A stretch of 48,353 bases of DNA. It comes from Prosthecobacter sp. Its GTDB lineage: Bacteria; Verrucomicrobiota; Verrucomicrobiia; Verrucomicrobiales; Verrucomicrobiaceae. The notes under the pieces were generated by a model that searched no databases, was not told the DNA's origin, and saw only the letters and a program-made list of their open reading frames with translations. The translations under genes were made by a program, and so were the position numbers. The stretch lies in assembly GCF_029946185.1 (NCBI RefSeq), contig NZ_JAQSEA010000123.1, positions 1 to 48,353 on the forward strand, written 5' to 3'. Below are positions 8,800-17,435 of the stretch, one piece after another. Each line of letters opens with the position of its first letter. Position 1 is the first letter of the stretch.

Positions 8800-9030
8800 T
8801 TGAACACCCCTCGTGACAATGACTCGAATCCCTCTGCAACTCCCGTTGTCCGGCTCACCGTGGAGCGGGCGGACGGGACTGTCAGCCCGGTACCAGAGGG
8901 GGAGTTTCGTTCCGGCGCAGGCAGGCTGCTGTTTGTGCGCCGTGGCAGCCGCATCGAAATTCGCTGCCCTCGCAGCAAGGAACTTTTCCTTATCCATTTC
9001 AGCCTTCATTCGTCCACTGGGACGAATTGA
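8800..9030 (+). other. 407-base gap with a doubtful 76-codon frame
   Basis: The stretch 8728-9134 between the repressor and the first prepilin holds no secure gene. A TTG-started frame here encodes 76 residues whose second half (GRLLFVRRGSRIEIRCPRSK then ELFLIHFSL) loosely recalls the cupin-like sensor part of AraC-type regulators, but no DNA-binding domain follows. It may be a small gene, a relic or chance. A palindrome GGTGATCATCACC at 9048-9060 lies between it and the prepilin and might be an operator for the secretion operon. Confidence 0.25.
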
Positions 9031-9134
9031 GGCAACCAATTTCGGAAGGTGATCATCACCATCTGGAAAAACTCGAGGCCGGAGGTCGCAGAACCCGGAG
9101 CCCTTCAACATGAAACAGACCCAAACCAAACATC

Positions 9135-9923
9135 ATGAAGGTATCCAATCATATTCTCGCGACACGCATGGCGCGTCGTTACAACCAGCAAGGCCTGACG
9201 CTCATTGAGCTGCTCGTCGTGCTTGTCATTCTGATCGCCCTCGCAGGCATCCTCATCCCGCAGTTGCCGAGTATGCTCGTCCGCACACACGCCGCTGCTG
9301 GCTCGACCAACCTCTCCGAGGTGAACAAGCGCATCCAGGAGTTTGAGCAGCTCTACTTCCAGCAACCCTCGCTGCTGGATAATCTAGTTGCTTCGGGTGG
9401 GGCTACGTTGGTGGACTATCTTCCAAACGAAGGGGGTGCGGCTGGCGGTGAACTGGTGCCCTTGGCACTTGATGCTGATCAGGCAGCCTCCTTGATCGGA
9501 GCAGGTATCAACACGTTCTCGGCTCTTCTTGAAACGGCTCCTGCCAATGCAACATTCGATCCGTATGATGGTGTAGCAACCATTGCTCCGGCTGCCACGG
9601 TTTCTGTTGCAAGTGTTACTCAGGCTGCTGTTCAGAGGACTCTTCGTCCAGGTTCGGTTGCAGGTGATGTCTTTGTTGCCTTTGGCGTGGGTCAGCGCAG
9701 CGAAATGATCGGGCGTACTATCAGTGAAGCGCCATATCACTTCGGTGAAGGCTCTGGCGACACCCCTGACGCGGTTTATTCCCGCTTCCTTGCTGTTTAC
9801 AAAGTCGAGGACGCTGCTGGTGCATTGGAACGCGCTGAATTTGTGGGTGTTCTGTCGATCCATCCTGACAGACTTGGAAATGCAACAGATCACGTTAACG
9901 AGTTTTTCGAGAATGACCTCTAG
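9135..9923 (+). CDS. prepilin-like pseudopilin 1 (candidate major subunit)
   Basis: The 262-residue protein carries a class III prepilin signal: a basic leader ending in QQG followed by LTLIELLVVLVILIALAG, with glutamate at +5. Processing would be by a prepilin peptidase not found in this window. The rest is an Ala/Gly/Ser/Thr-rich globular part without the glycine-aromatic signature seen in the two following prepilins. Codon use differs from its neighbours, with many T-ending codons (gtt, gct, ctt, ggt), which may reflect high expression or separate origin. A strong hairpin after the stop separates it from the next gene, as often seen after a major subunit. It heads an eleven-gene secretion/pilus-type operon. 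Prepilin nature is secure; major-subunit status is inferred. Confidence 0.88.
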   Translation: MKVSNHILATRMARRYNQQGLTLIELLVVLVILIALAGILIPQLPSMLVRTHAAAGSTNLSEVNKRIQEFEQLYFQQPSLLDNLVASGGATLVDYLPNEGGAAGGELVPLALDADQAASLIGAGINTFSALLETAPANATFDPYDGVATIAPAATVSVASVTQAAVQRTLRPGSVAGDVFVAFGVGQRSEMIGRTISEAPYHFGEGSGDTPDAVYSRFLAVYKVEDAAGALERAEFVGVLSIHPDRLGNATDHVNEFFENDL

Positions 9924-9979
9924 TCCCTACGGCATCGCCTGATGCTTCCCAGCGCCCCGCTATTTCGAGGAGCTGCACG

Positions 9980-10004
9980 CCCCGCCCGGCATGTCCGGGC
10001 GGGG
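9980..10004 (+). terminator. GC-rich hairpin between pseudopilins 1 and 2
   Basis: A perfect 10-base stem, CCCCGCCCGG pairing with CCGGGCGGGG around a 5-base loop, lies 56 bases after the first prepilin stop and just before the next Shine-Dalgarno sequence. Only short T and A stretches follow, so it is more likely a partial attenuator or mRNA-stabilising structure than a full terminator. Either role would raise the first product over the downstream ones. Confidence 0.6.
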
Positions 10005-10030
10005 TCATTTAAAAGGAGAACGCAGATTCC

Positions 10031-10609
10031 ATGCTCATCAAACACTCTCATCACAGACGCAGCGCGCAGCATCATTTTGCCGCAGCGCTGACGTTGCTGG
10101 AACTGCTCATCGTGCTGATGGTGCTCATCGCCGTGGCGGGCATCGTCGTGCCGAATGTCACCTCGACTCGCAACTTTGCGCAGCAAACCGCAACGGAGCA
10201 AACTTTGATCAACGTGCGCACGGCCATTTTGGGTGCGGATGGAAAGAAAGGCCTGTGGCATGACCTTGGTGAGCGCGATGAGTACCTGCCGCTGACGATG
10301 GCGGATCTCTTCATCACAGATCCCAGCACGTCACCATTGTCATTCAGTCTTCCAGCGAACCTGCAAACTTATGATCCCAACAGCCGCCTAGGCTGGCGGG
10401 GCCCTTACTTGATGAATGGCCCTACGGTGCTGGATGGCTGGGGGCATCCGGTCGTCATTCAAACACCGGATGCACATTACATCCGGCTCGTTTCCACAGG
10501 CGAGGACGGCGTTCTGGACACTCCGCCCGCCGTGAACTTGCCCCCCATCGCTGACTGTGGCGATGACGTGGTGCTTTTCCTCCGCGTGGCGGACACCCGG
10601 ACCCCATGA
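10031..10609 (+). CDS. pseudopilin 2, GspG-like, with non-canonical cleavage site
   Basis: The 192-residue prepilin-like protein has the hydrophobic helix LTLLELLIVLMVLIAVAG with Glu at +5, but alanine rather than glycine precedes the cleavage point (HHFAAA-LTLLE). Prepilin peptidases usually require Gly at -1, and Ala is only sometimes tolerated. The C-terminal part contains RLGWRGPYLMNG and DGWGHP, resembling the GspG region around its calcium site (DPWGNPY in classical GspG). The start follows an AGGAG sequence at about 10014. Its last four bases form an ATGA overlap with the next gene. It is a likely structural subunit of the pseudopilus. The family is clear; processing efficiency is uncertain. 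Confidence 0.87.
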   Translation: MLIKHSHHRRSAQHHFAAALTLLELLIVLMVLIAVAGIVVPNVTSTRNFAQQTATEQTLINVRTAILGADGKKGLWHDLGERDEYLPLTMADLFITDPSTSPLSFSLPANLQTYDPNSRLGWRGPYLMNGPTVLDGWGHPVVIQTPDAHYIRLVSTGEDGVLDTPPAVNLPPIADCGDDVVLFLRVADTRTP

Positions 10610-11592
10610 AATTTCAACGCATACGCTTCAATCAAAACGGACTCACCTTGCTGGAGCTGCTCGTCGTGCTGACCATCCTCGTCGTGCTCTCCACCGTGGC
10701 CATCACCAGCACCAGCGGCGTGGCCGATCAGGCCCGCTACGAGGCCACGCAGCGCGCGCTGGAAAACATCCGCGAGGCGGTGGTCGGTCCCGCCAATCAG
10801 CGTGACGCAGACGGCTCGTTGCTCATCACGGGCTTCGTCGCCGACATGGGGCGGCTGCCACTGGCGACCTCAGAAGCCGTGACCGGTGGCACTATTTTCA
10901 CTCTCGCAGAGCTGTGGGAAAACGTGAACGGCATGGCCGCCCACGCCGTGCGCCAGGCGTCCGCAGATTATGTGGATGATGATGCCGAAGCGGATGCTGA
11001 GGTGTATCTCGCCACCGGCTGGCGCGGCCCGTATCTCCAGCTTCCGCCGGGAAGCACTTCCCTGCGGGATGGCTGGGCGGCGGAACTCGCTAATCCTGAT
11101 GGCGTGGTGAGCGGCTATCCGAATGCGCTGCTGCGGACTCAGGCAGGCGTGGACATCTCCGCCATCACTGAGCAGATCGGTCAGATGCATTCCTTCGGGG
11201 CCAATGCCGCCGAAAATGGAGCAGACACCGGCTATGAGCGTGACTTGAGCGTGATGATTTCCGCTGCTCAAACCGCAGCCACGGAAGCGGTGACCATCGA
11301 GGTCCGAAACGCCGACGGCACGCCTGCGACTGCGGTGCCTGCGGATCAAATTATCGTACGTCTCTTTGCTCCTGATCCGGCAACGGGCTTGATCACCGTG
11401 ACTCGTGAGGAGGCAGACTTCACAGCCAGCACGCTCACCCTTAACTTCTTCCCCACCACACCCGGCCCGCGTGTGCTGCGTGCCTACTATGACACAGGCA
11501 ATGACGGCAGCATTCAGCGCTCTTCCGTCATCGTGCCAGTCATGCTGCGGCACGGCGGCAACATGCGCACGATCATTCTCACCGTCCCATGA
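10606..11592 (+). CDS. pseudopilin 3, large GspG-like prepilin
   Basis: The 328-residue protein starts MKFQRIRFNQNG followed by LTLLELLVVLTILVVL, a canonical prepilin site with Gly at -1 and Glu at +5. A central block (GWRGPYLQLPPGSTSLRDGW) repeats the glycine-aromatic signature of pseudopilin 2, so the two are probably paralogues. About 130 further residues form a beta-rich C-terminal extension that may act as a tip or adaptor domain, as in minor pseudopilins. It overlaps the previous gene by four bases and the next by four. Prepilin identity is secure, while its minor-subunit role is a guess from size and order. Confidence 0.87.
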   Translation: MKFQRIRFNQNGLTLLELLVVLTILVVLSTVAITSTSGVADQARYEATQRALENIREAVVGPANQRDADGSLLITGFVADMGRLPLATSEAVTGGTIFTLAELWENVNGMAAHAVRQASADYVDDDAEADAEVYLATGWRGPYLQLPPGSTSLRDGWAAELANPDGVVSGYPNALLRTQAGVDISAITEQIGQMHSFGANAAENGADTGYERDLSVMISAAQTAATEAVTIEVRNADGTPATAVPADQIIVRLFAPDPATGLITVTREEADFTASTLTLNFFPTTPGPRVLRAYYDTGNDGSIQRSSVIVPVMLRHGGNMRTIILTVP

Positions 11593-12932
11593 GCCGCACG
11601 CTACTGCTTGTCACTCCCAGCTTCATTGCGCGCGGCGACTTCGATGCACAGGGCCGGCTGGCTGCTGTCGCGCAGTCGGTGCCGCATGCGAATGTGACGG
11701 ACGCGGCCTCGCTCACGCTGGCGGCGCTGGCTTTGCTGAAAGCTGCACCGCGCCGCGTGTGGGTACTGACCACGGCGGCGGTGACGGCGGTGATCGAGAC
11801 CACGCCGGGCCGGCTGCAAGGACTGGACGAGGGGGAGCTGGCCTCGGCCCTCGCCTATGAGGCGGAGGCACTGACCGGGCTGCCAGCGATGTCCAGCCAG
11901 ACGAGCGCACGGCATCTGCCATCCGAGCATGCGGGCAGCGAATCATGGTGGGTCACGCAGATCTCCCAGCGGGTGCGGGGGGAGATCGAAAGCGAGATCA
12001 CCCAGCGAAGGGCGCGGCTGGAGGGCATCGCGCATCCGGGCGGTTTGCTGCCGCAGGGCAGTGGCAGGGAGGGCTTAGAGCTATGGCATGATCTGCTATT
12101 CATGCACCGTCCGGCGGGCTTTGACATTCTGCCGGTGGATGAATCTGCCTCTTTGGAGGCATTGATGTCGCGGTTCCCCCCTGCATCCAACCAACAACAG
12201 CGCTGGATTTTAACAACGATGCATGCCATGGCGCTGACTGATGTGGAATGCCACAGCCTGCATGATGATACCATGCTGCGTGGCTGGCTGGTGGCGGCCC
12301 ATCAAATCCTGACCGCGCAAACGCCTGCCGTGCCCGTGCTGCTGCCACCTGTGCAGCCGATGAGCGCGGTGAGCCGTGCGTGGCTGTCCGTGGCGGCGGC
12401 GGCGGGTGTGCTTATGCTCTGCGCTGGTCACTGGTGGCTGGCGGAGCAGCGGCTGCAGTCCGCCCAAGCGGAGATCAAAACGCTCACCTTGATCGCCAAG
12501 CAGCGCGATGAGCTACAGACGCTTTCCGCCGAGATGGGCAAAGTGCGCGCGGACCTCAATGCCGCGCGCCTGCACCAGGCACAGGCCCTGCGTGGCTTTG
12601 GTGCGATGCTTGCCGCCGTGGCAGACCTGCGCCCGGAAGGGCTGCTGGTGCGCGCTTTGAAGGAGCCCGGCAGCGCAAGTCCTGGCGGCAGCAGTTTGCG
12701 CCATCACGGCACGGAAGCTGTGATTTCCGGCATCTGCCTCAAGCAGGCGCTTGCCGCAGAATTTTCCAACGCGCTGGGCTCCCAGCTCGCTCCGCATGGC
12801 TGGAGCGTGCGGCCTGCGCGCACCACCGCCCGCCTGGTAGGCAACACCCCCGTGTGGGACTTTGAGATTCCGCTGCGGCTCGACGGCGGCAGCAAGACCA
12901 CCAGCACTGCACAAGCCGCTTCCCAACCATGA
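11589..12932 (+). CDS. GspL/PilM-PilN-like assembly platform protein
   Basis: The 447-residue protein has an N-terminal region with the outline of PilM/GspL actin-like domains (RTLLLVTPSFIARGDFDAQG; LDEGELASALAYEAEALTGL). One transmembrane helix follows at about residues 262-283 (AWLSVAAAAGVLMLCAGHWW), then a coiled coil (QSAQAEIKTLTLIAKQRDEL) and a PilN/GspL-like periplasmic domain ending ISG...WDFEIPL. It therefore looks like PilM and PilN fused in one chain, the GspL arrangement. Such proteins link the cytoplasmic ATPase to the inner-membrane platform. Primary similarity is weak, so the assignment rests on topology and on position between the prepilins and a PilO-like gene. The start forms an ATGA overlap with pseudopilin 3. 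Confidence 0.72.
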   Translation: MSRTLLLVTPSFIARGDFDAQGRLAAVAQSVPHANVTDAASLTLAALALLKAAPRRVWVLTTAAVTAVIETTPGRLQGLDEGELASALAYEAEALTGLPAMSSQTSARHLPSEHAGSESWWVTQISQRVRGEIESEITQRRARLEGIAHPGGLLPQGSGREGLELWHDLLFMHRPAGFDILPVDESASLEALMSRFPPASNQQQRWILTTMHAMALTDVECHSLHDDTMLRGWLVAAHQILTAQTPAVPVLLPPVQPMSAVSRAWLSVAAAAGVLMLCAGHWWLAEQRLQSAQAEIKTLTLIAKQRDELQTLSAEMGKVRADLNAARLHQAQALRGFGAMLAAVADLRPEGLLVRALKEPGSASPGGSSLRHHGTEAVISGICLKQALAAEFSNALGSQLAPHGWSVRPARTTARLVGNTPVWDFEIPLRLDGGSKTTSTAQAASQP

Positions 12933-13522
12933 AAGCGAAAGCCCGGCCTCCTCTAACCGCACGCGAGCGTGTGCTGCTCCTCATACTGCCCGGCGCGCTG
13001 GTGCTGGCGCTATACGCCGTCTTCATCAACAACAGTCATCTCGATACGGTGAACAAAGTCACGCAGCAAAGTGACAAGCTGCTCATCCAGGTCGGAGCCA
13101 TGAGCGCGAATCCGCAAAAGCTCGCCGCCGATCTCCAACGGGTGAAAACTGAACTGGCGGATCTGAAACACAAGCTGGCCGCTTTCTCCGAGGGCGGCAG
13201 CGATGCGGTGCAGCGCTCCGAGGCTGTAGTGATGGTGGGGGCGCTGCTGCGCAAGCATGCCATGGTCGTCGTCGAAGAAGGCCCGTCTGCACGGCAGCTT
13301 GCTTCATCCGCCCCCCCGCGCGCAGGCACCAAACAGGCGGCACCTGCCAGCGCCGATGCTGTGTGGCAGGTGCGCTTCCTCGGCACCTGGAGCGGTGTGC
13401 AGGCCGCGCTAGAAGCGCTGCCCAAGATCGAAAACTCCGCCTGCCTGCCGCTAAGCCTCAGCATGGCGGAACCTGCAACCCCAACCTCTATGCACGAGTG
13501 GACGCTGCGCCTGCGATTGTGA
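12929..13522 (+). CDS. PilO/GspM-like inner-membrane protein
   Basis: The 197-residue protein has a short cytoplasmic start, one membrane helix (about residues 17-36, VLLLILPGALVLALYAVF), a coiled-coil stretch (residues ~65-90, LQRVKTELADLKHKLAAF) and a ferredoxin-like-sized periplasmic domain (VRFLGTWSGVQAALEALPKI; TLRLRL). This is the PilO/GspM plan: a partner that dimerises with PilN/GspL and aligns the platform with the secretin. It overlaps the preceding gene by four bases, and its stop overlaps the ATPase start by one base (TGATG). The call rests on topology and operon position; sequence similarity alone is thin. Confidence 0.72.
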   Translation: MKAKARPPLTARERVLLLILPGALVLALYAVFINNSHLDTVNKVTQQSDKLLIQVGAMSANPQKLAADLQRVKTELADLKHKLAAFSEGGSDAVQRSEAVVMVGALLRKHAMVVVEEGPSARQLASSAPPRAGTKQAAPASADAVWQVRFLGTWSGVQAALEALPKIENSACLPLSLSMAEPATPTSMHEWTLRLRL

Positions 13523-14667
13523 TGAGTGCCGCCGCCTTGCACCTCGAATCCCTCCTCGACCGATGTCTCGACATCGGGGCCTCGGACATGCACCTTGCCC
13601 ATGATGCACCACCCTACTTCCGCGTGCAGGGGATGCTGACGGCTGATGAATCACTCCCCCGCGTGTCGGAAGCACAAATGGAACACTGGGCGCGTGATCT
13701 CACCGGCCAGGCCAGCGGCCCTGTGGTGCGTGAGAACGGCAGCTATGATGGCGCATTGACGAGCATGAGCGGCGTGCGTTTCCGCTTCAATATCTACAAG
13801 GTGCAGAGCCGCATTCACCTCGCCCTGCGTCGGTTGGACGACCATTTTCGTCCGCTCTCTGAGCTCGGTCTGCCGGAGTCATTGAACAAGCTCTGCCTGC
13901 AGCCCTACGGTCTTGTCGTCATCGCCGGCCCCACGGGATCGGGCAAAACGACGACGCTGGCGACACTGCTCGACCACATCAATCAAACACGGCGATGCCA
14001 TCTCATCACCATCGAAGACCCGGTGGAGTATGTGCATGAGTCCAAGATAGCCCTGGTGAACCAACGCCAACTCGGACTGGACACACCGAGCTTCAATGAC
14101 GCGCTCGTGGCCTCGATGCGGCAGGACCCCGATGTCATTCTCGTCGGTGAAATTCGCGACCTCACCACCATCCGCACGGCCATCACCGCTGCGGAGACTG
14201 GACATCTCGTTTTCACCACGGTTCACGCGGGAGATTGTGTGGGTGCCATCGAACGCATGGTGTCTGTCTTCCCGGCGGGAGAGCAGGATGGCATCCGCCG
14301 TCAGCTTGCGCTGGTGCTGCGGGCCGTGGTGGCTCAGCACCTGCTCGTGGCAGATGGCAGCGCGCGCAAACCGAGGAACAATGGCAACGGCGAGGCTGAG
14401 ATGAAAGGCCGGCGGGTGCTTGCGGCAGAAATCTTGATCGCGAACCAGGCAGTGGCCAATCTCATCGCCACGGGCAAGAGCAATCTCATCTACTCCGCCA
14501 TGGAATCCGGCATGCAGCAGGGCATGCAGACCATGGAGCACAGCTTGGCCAGCCTGTACCTGCGGGGTGACATCTCCGAGCAGACTGTCAACGCCCTCTC
14601 CCGCCAGCCCGCGCAGGTCTTTGAGCGCGCCAGCCGCATGCGCACACGCTCCACTGAATCCGCATGA
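13522..14667 (+). CDS. PilT-like secretion/retraction ATPase
   Basis: The 381-residue cytoplasmic ATPase carries Walker A at residues 136-144 (GPTGSGKTT), an Asp box (ITIEDPVEYVH), Walker B at ~204-213 (DVILVGEIRD) and a His box (TTVHAGD). It has the short N-terminal domain of PilT-type motors, which disassemble or retract type IV pili, rather than the longer N-terminus and tetracysteine zinc site of GspE/PilB. The ATG at 13522 matches the family start (ESLLDRCLDIGASDMHLAHD); an upstream in-frame start would add 53 unrelated residues. A spacer rich in Asn/Gly/Lys near residue 280 looks like an insert. Having a PilT-like and a GspE-like ATPase together suggests an appendage that can both extend and retract. 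Confidence 0.92.
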   Translation: MSAAALHLESLLDRCLDIGASDMHLAHDAPPYFRVQGMLTADESLPRVSEAQMEHWARDLTGQASGPVVRENGSYDGALTSMSGVRFRFNIYKVQSRIHLALRRLDDHFRPLSELGLPESLNKLCLQPYGLVVIAGPTGSGKTTTLATLLDHINQTRRCHLITIEDPVEYVHESKIALVNQRQLGLDTPSFNDALVASMRQDPDVILVGEIRDLTTIRTAITAAETGHLVFTTVHAGDCVGAIERMVSVFPAGEQDGIRRQLALVLRAVVAQHLLVADGSARKPRNNGNGEAEMKGRRVLAAEILIANQAVANLIATGKSNLIYSAMESGMQQGMQTMEHSLASLYLRGDISEQTVNALSRQPAQVFERASRMRTRSTESA

Positions 14668-16187
14668 CAACCTCTGCCTCCAGCACCCACTCTTTGCTCG
14701 ATCTCGATGCCGTGCGCATCGACACGGTGCAGGCTCTGCGCCTGCCTGCGAGCATCGCGCTGCGGCGCAGGCTGCTGCCTTTCGCCGTGCATGAGGGGCA
14801 TGTATGGCTGGCCAGCCAGCATCATGAGAATGAGGCAGGGCTGCGGACCTTGCAGCGCTACTTTGAGTCCCCTCTGCGCGTGGTGAGAGCGGAGCCGGGA
14901 TCGCTGAGCCGCGCTTTGGAAAAACTCTACCGCGATACTCCGCTGGCAGGCGCGAGCACGCTCAGCCGCTACACCGAGCGCGGGGCCGCCGCAGCGACAA
15001 CGGAGAACGCGGATGGGGAGTCGGATGCCACGCAGCTTGCCAATGAAATCCTGCGCGCCGCCATGCTGCGGCAGGCTTCGGACATTCACTTCAACCCTGG
15101 TGAAAAAGAACTGCGCATTCGGCTGCGCGTCGATGGCATGCTGGAAGAGGCCTATCGTCTGCCCATGAGCGTGCATGGCGGTCTGCTCAACCGTTTCAAA
15201 ATCATCGCCGGACTGAACATCGCGGAGCGCCGGGCCTCTCAGGATGGAGCCTTCCGCCATAATGAGGGCGGCGCACGCGGCCTCGTCGTCGATGTACGCG
15301 TGGCAACGATTCCCACCCGTCATGGAGAGCGGCTGACCCTGCGCCTGCTCGCGGTGGACAGCAGCCGCTTCAGCCTCAGCGCCCTTGGCATGAGCGCCGC
15401 GCATCATGCAATGTTTAGTGACGCCATTGCCAAGCCGCATGGCCTCATCCTGCTGACCGGCCCCACGGGATCAGGCAAGACGACCACGCTCTACGCCGCG
15501 CTGCGCGAACTCATCGCCGCCGAGGTGCAGAACATCATCACCATCGAAGACCCCATCGAAAACGAAATACCCGGCCTCGTACAGGTGGAGGTGGACAGCG
15601 CGGACAAGGTGAACTTCGCCAGTGCGCTGCGCAGCATGCTGCGCCATGACCCCGATGTGGTGATGATCGGTGAGATACGCGACCGTGAGACTGCTGACAT
15701 CGCCATCAAGGCCGCGCTCACCGGGCATCTGGTGTTTTCCAGCCTGCATACCAACTCCGCCGCCGGTGCCGTGGTGCGCCTGGCGGAGATGGGAGTGGAG
15801 CGTTTTTTGATCGCCTCCACACTGCGCCTCGCAGTGGCACAGCGGCTTGTGCGCAAGTGCTGCGACCACTGCCTGCAGCCGCGTGCGATCCGCATGGATG
15901 AAGCCGCACTGCTGGCGCAGCCCGGATTGCAGGGAAAAGAATGCTTTGAACCCTCCGGCTGCCTGTACTGTGCCGGACGTGGTTATACCGGACGCATGGG
16001 CTTGTTTGAAATGCTGCCTGTAGATGAGGAATGGTCGCAGACCATTGCCCAAGGTGCTGATGAGGCTGCGCTGACCGAGCGCATGCGCCAGCGCGGCCTC
16101 CCGCTGCTCGTCCACGATGCCGCCGAAAAGCTGCGCTCCGGCAGCGTGTCCATGCCTGATGTGCGCAGTGCGGTGACCGTCTGGTAA
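14664..16187 (+). CDS. GspE/PilB-type assembly ATPase
   Basis: The 507-residue ATPase has an N-terminal GspE/PilB domain (to about residue 110), then Walker A at residues 266-274 (GPTGSGKTT), ITIEDPIENEIPG, Walker B (DVVMIGEIRD) and a His box (SSLHTNSA). A zinc-binding tetracysteine site follows, Cys399/Cys403 and Cys433/Cys436 (RKCCDHC; CLYCAGRGYTGR), which is diagnostic for extension/secretion ATPases. It would drive pseudopilus assembly from the cytoplasmic face of the inner membrane together with the GspF-like protein downstream. Its start overlaps the PilT-like gene by four bases, and the next gene begins nine bases after its stop. Confidence 0.95.
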   Translation: MTTSASSTHSLLDLDAVRIDTVQALRLPASIALRRRLLPFAVHEGHVWLASQHHENEAGLRTLQRYFESPLRVVRAEPGSLSRALEKLYRDTPLAGASTLSRYTERGAAAATTENADGESDATQLANEILRAAMLRQASDIHFNPGEKELRIRLRVDGMLEEAYRLPMSVHGGLLNRFKIIAGLNIAERRASQDGAFRHNEGGARGLVVDVRVATIPTRHGERLTLRLLAVDSSRFSLSALGMSAAHHAMFSDAIAKPHGLILLTGPTGSGKTTTLYAALRELIAAEVQNIITIEDPIENEIPGLVQVEVDSADKVNFASALRSMLRHDPDVVMIGEIRDRETADIAIKAALTGHLVFSSLHTNSAAGAVVRLAEMGVERFLIASTLRLAVAQRLVRKCCDHCLQPRAIRMDEAALLAQPGLQGKECFEPSGCLYCAGRGYTGRMGLFEMLPVDEEWSQTIAQGADEAALTERMRQRGLPLLVHDAAEKLRSGSVSMPDVRSAVTVW

Positions 16188-16195
16188 AATAACGT

Positions 16196-17419
16196 ATGCC
16201 CGCCTTCCTCTACCATGTCCGTGATGCCTCCGGAGCCCGCCTCTCCGGCACGCTGGAGTCCGCCTCCAGCGCGGCAGCGGCGTCAGATCTACGCGGACGC
16301 GGCATGGTCGTGCTCAGCGTGGAGGAAGCGCAGGAAGGAACCATCCGCTCGCGCGGCTGGGCACCGTCCGAACTGCTGTGGATTCGCTCGCTCGACATCG
16401 AGATCAGCCTCTATCAGCTTGCCACGCTGCTGCGCAGCGGACTGACATTGCTCAGCGCCCTGCGCCTCGTGGCAGAGCAGGCGGAGCGTGGTCGACTGCG
16501 GCGAGTGTGGGAGGAGGTCGTCATTGACGTGGAAGGCGGGCGTACCTTTGCCGAGGCTCTGGCACAGCACCGCTGCTTCAACCGCCTCGTTGTGCAGCTT
16601 GTAAGCGTGGGGGAGCAGACCGGCCATCTAGGCCCAGTGCTGGAACGTGCCGCGGTGGTGCTGGAGAAGAAGCGCACTCTGCGCGCCGGCCTGCTGACCA
16701 CGCTCATGTATCCCACCATCGTGTTCCTGCTCGCCATCGGGCTGGCGGTTTTTATGGTCATCGGCGTGCTGCCAAAGCTCCAGGTCTTCCTGCGGGCGAT
16801 GGGCAAGAAACTGCCGCCAATGACACAGCGCCTGCTCGACCTCAGCGATTGGGTTCAAATCAATGGCATCACCACCGTGATCGTCAGCGTCACCCTGCTC
16901 ATCGCTTTGGTGATGCTTTTCCTCTGGCCTGCGGGCCGCGCAATGATCGATGCACTGGCACTACGCCTCCCTTTGCTCGGGAAAGCCTTGCGCACCGCAG
17001 GCACGGCCATGTTTGCCACCAGTTTCTCCGCGCTGCTCAGCAGCGGCGTCACCCTCATTGAGGCATTGCGGGTGAGCGAACGGTTGATGGGGAACAGACG
17101 CCTCTCTGCCATCGTCACCACCGCGCGTGAGCAGGTCATGCAGGGAGAGCCGCTGGCACGGCACTTGGATCGCAAGCACGGCTTCATGCCCATGCTCCCG
17201 CGCATGGTCGCCGTAGGTGAGTCATCAGGCACGCTCGACACCGTGCTGGATGAAGTCGCACGCTTTCACGAGGCGCAGCTCGACCGCCTGATCAAGCGCC
17301 TCAGCGCGCTCATCGAGCCCGTCGTCATCGTCACTGTCGGCACCGTGGTGGGCTACGTCTATATCTCCTTCTTCATGGCCTTATTCGCCGCCAGCGGCCC
17401 CGGCAACAATCTTCACTGA
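16196..17419 (+). CDS. GspF/PilC-type inner-membrane platform protein
   Basis: The 407-residue protein has two T2SSF domains. The first covers about residues 55-185 (LYQLATLLRSGLTLLSALRL; FAEALAQHRCFNRLVVQLVS) and the second about residues 260-390 (FATSFSALLSSGVTLIEALR; MPRMVAVGESSGTLDTVL-like region). Membrane helices follow each domain (near residues 170-190, 220-245 and 375-400). The N-terminus (FLYHVRDASGARLSGTLESA) is the usual PilC/GspF opening. The protein is the polytopic core on which pseudopilins are assembled, working with GspE and the GspL/PilO-like proteins. Length and architecture are normal. Confidence 0.94.
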   Translation: MPAFLYHVRDASGARLSGTLESASSAAAASDLRGRGMVVLSVEEAQEGTIRSRGWAPSELLWIRSLDIEISLYQLATLLRSGLTLLSALRLVAEQAERGRLRRVWEEVVIDVEGGRTFAEALAQHRCFNRLVVQLVSVGEQTGHLGPVLERAAVVLEKKRTLRAGLLTTLMYPTIVFLLAIGLAVFMVIGVLPKLQVFLRAMGKKLPPMTQRLLDLSDWVQINGITTVIVSVTLLIALVMLFLWPAGRAMIDALALRLPLLGKALRTAGTAMFATSFSALLSSGVTLIEALRVSERLMGNRRLSAIVTTAREQVMQGEPLARHLDRKHGFMPMLPRMVAVGESSGTLDTVLDEVARFHEAQLDRLIKRLSALIEPVVIVTVGTVVGYVYISFFMALFAASGPGNNLH

Positions 17420-17435
17420 CACTTCTCTCATGCCT

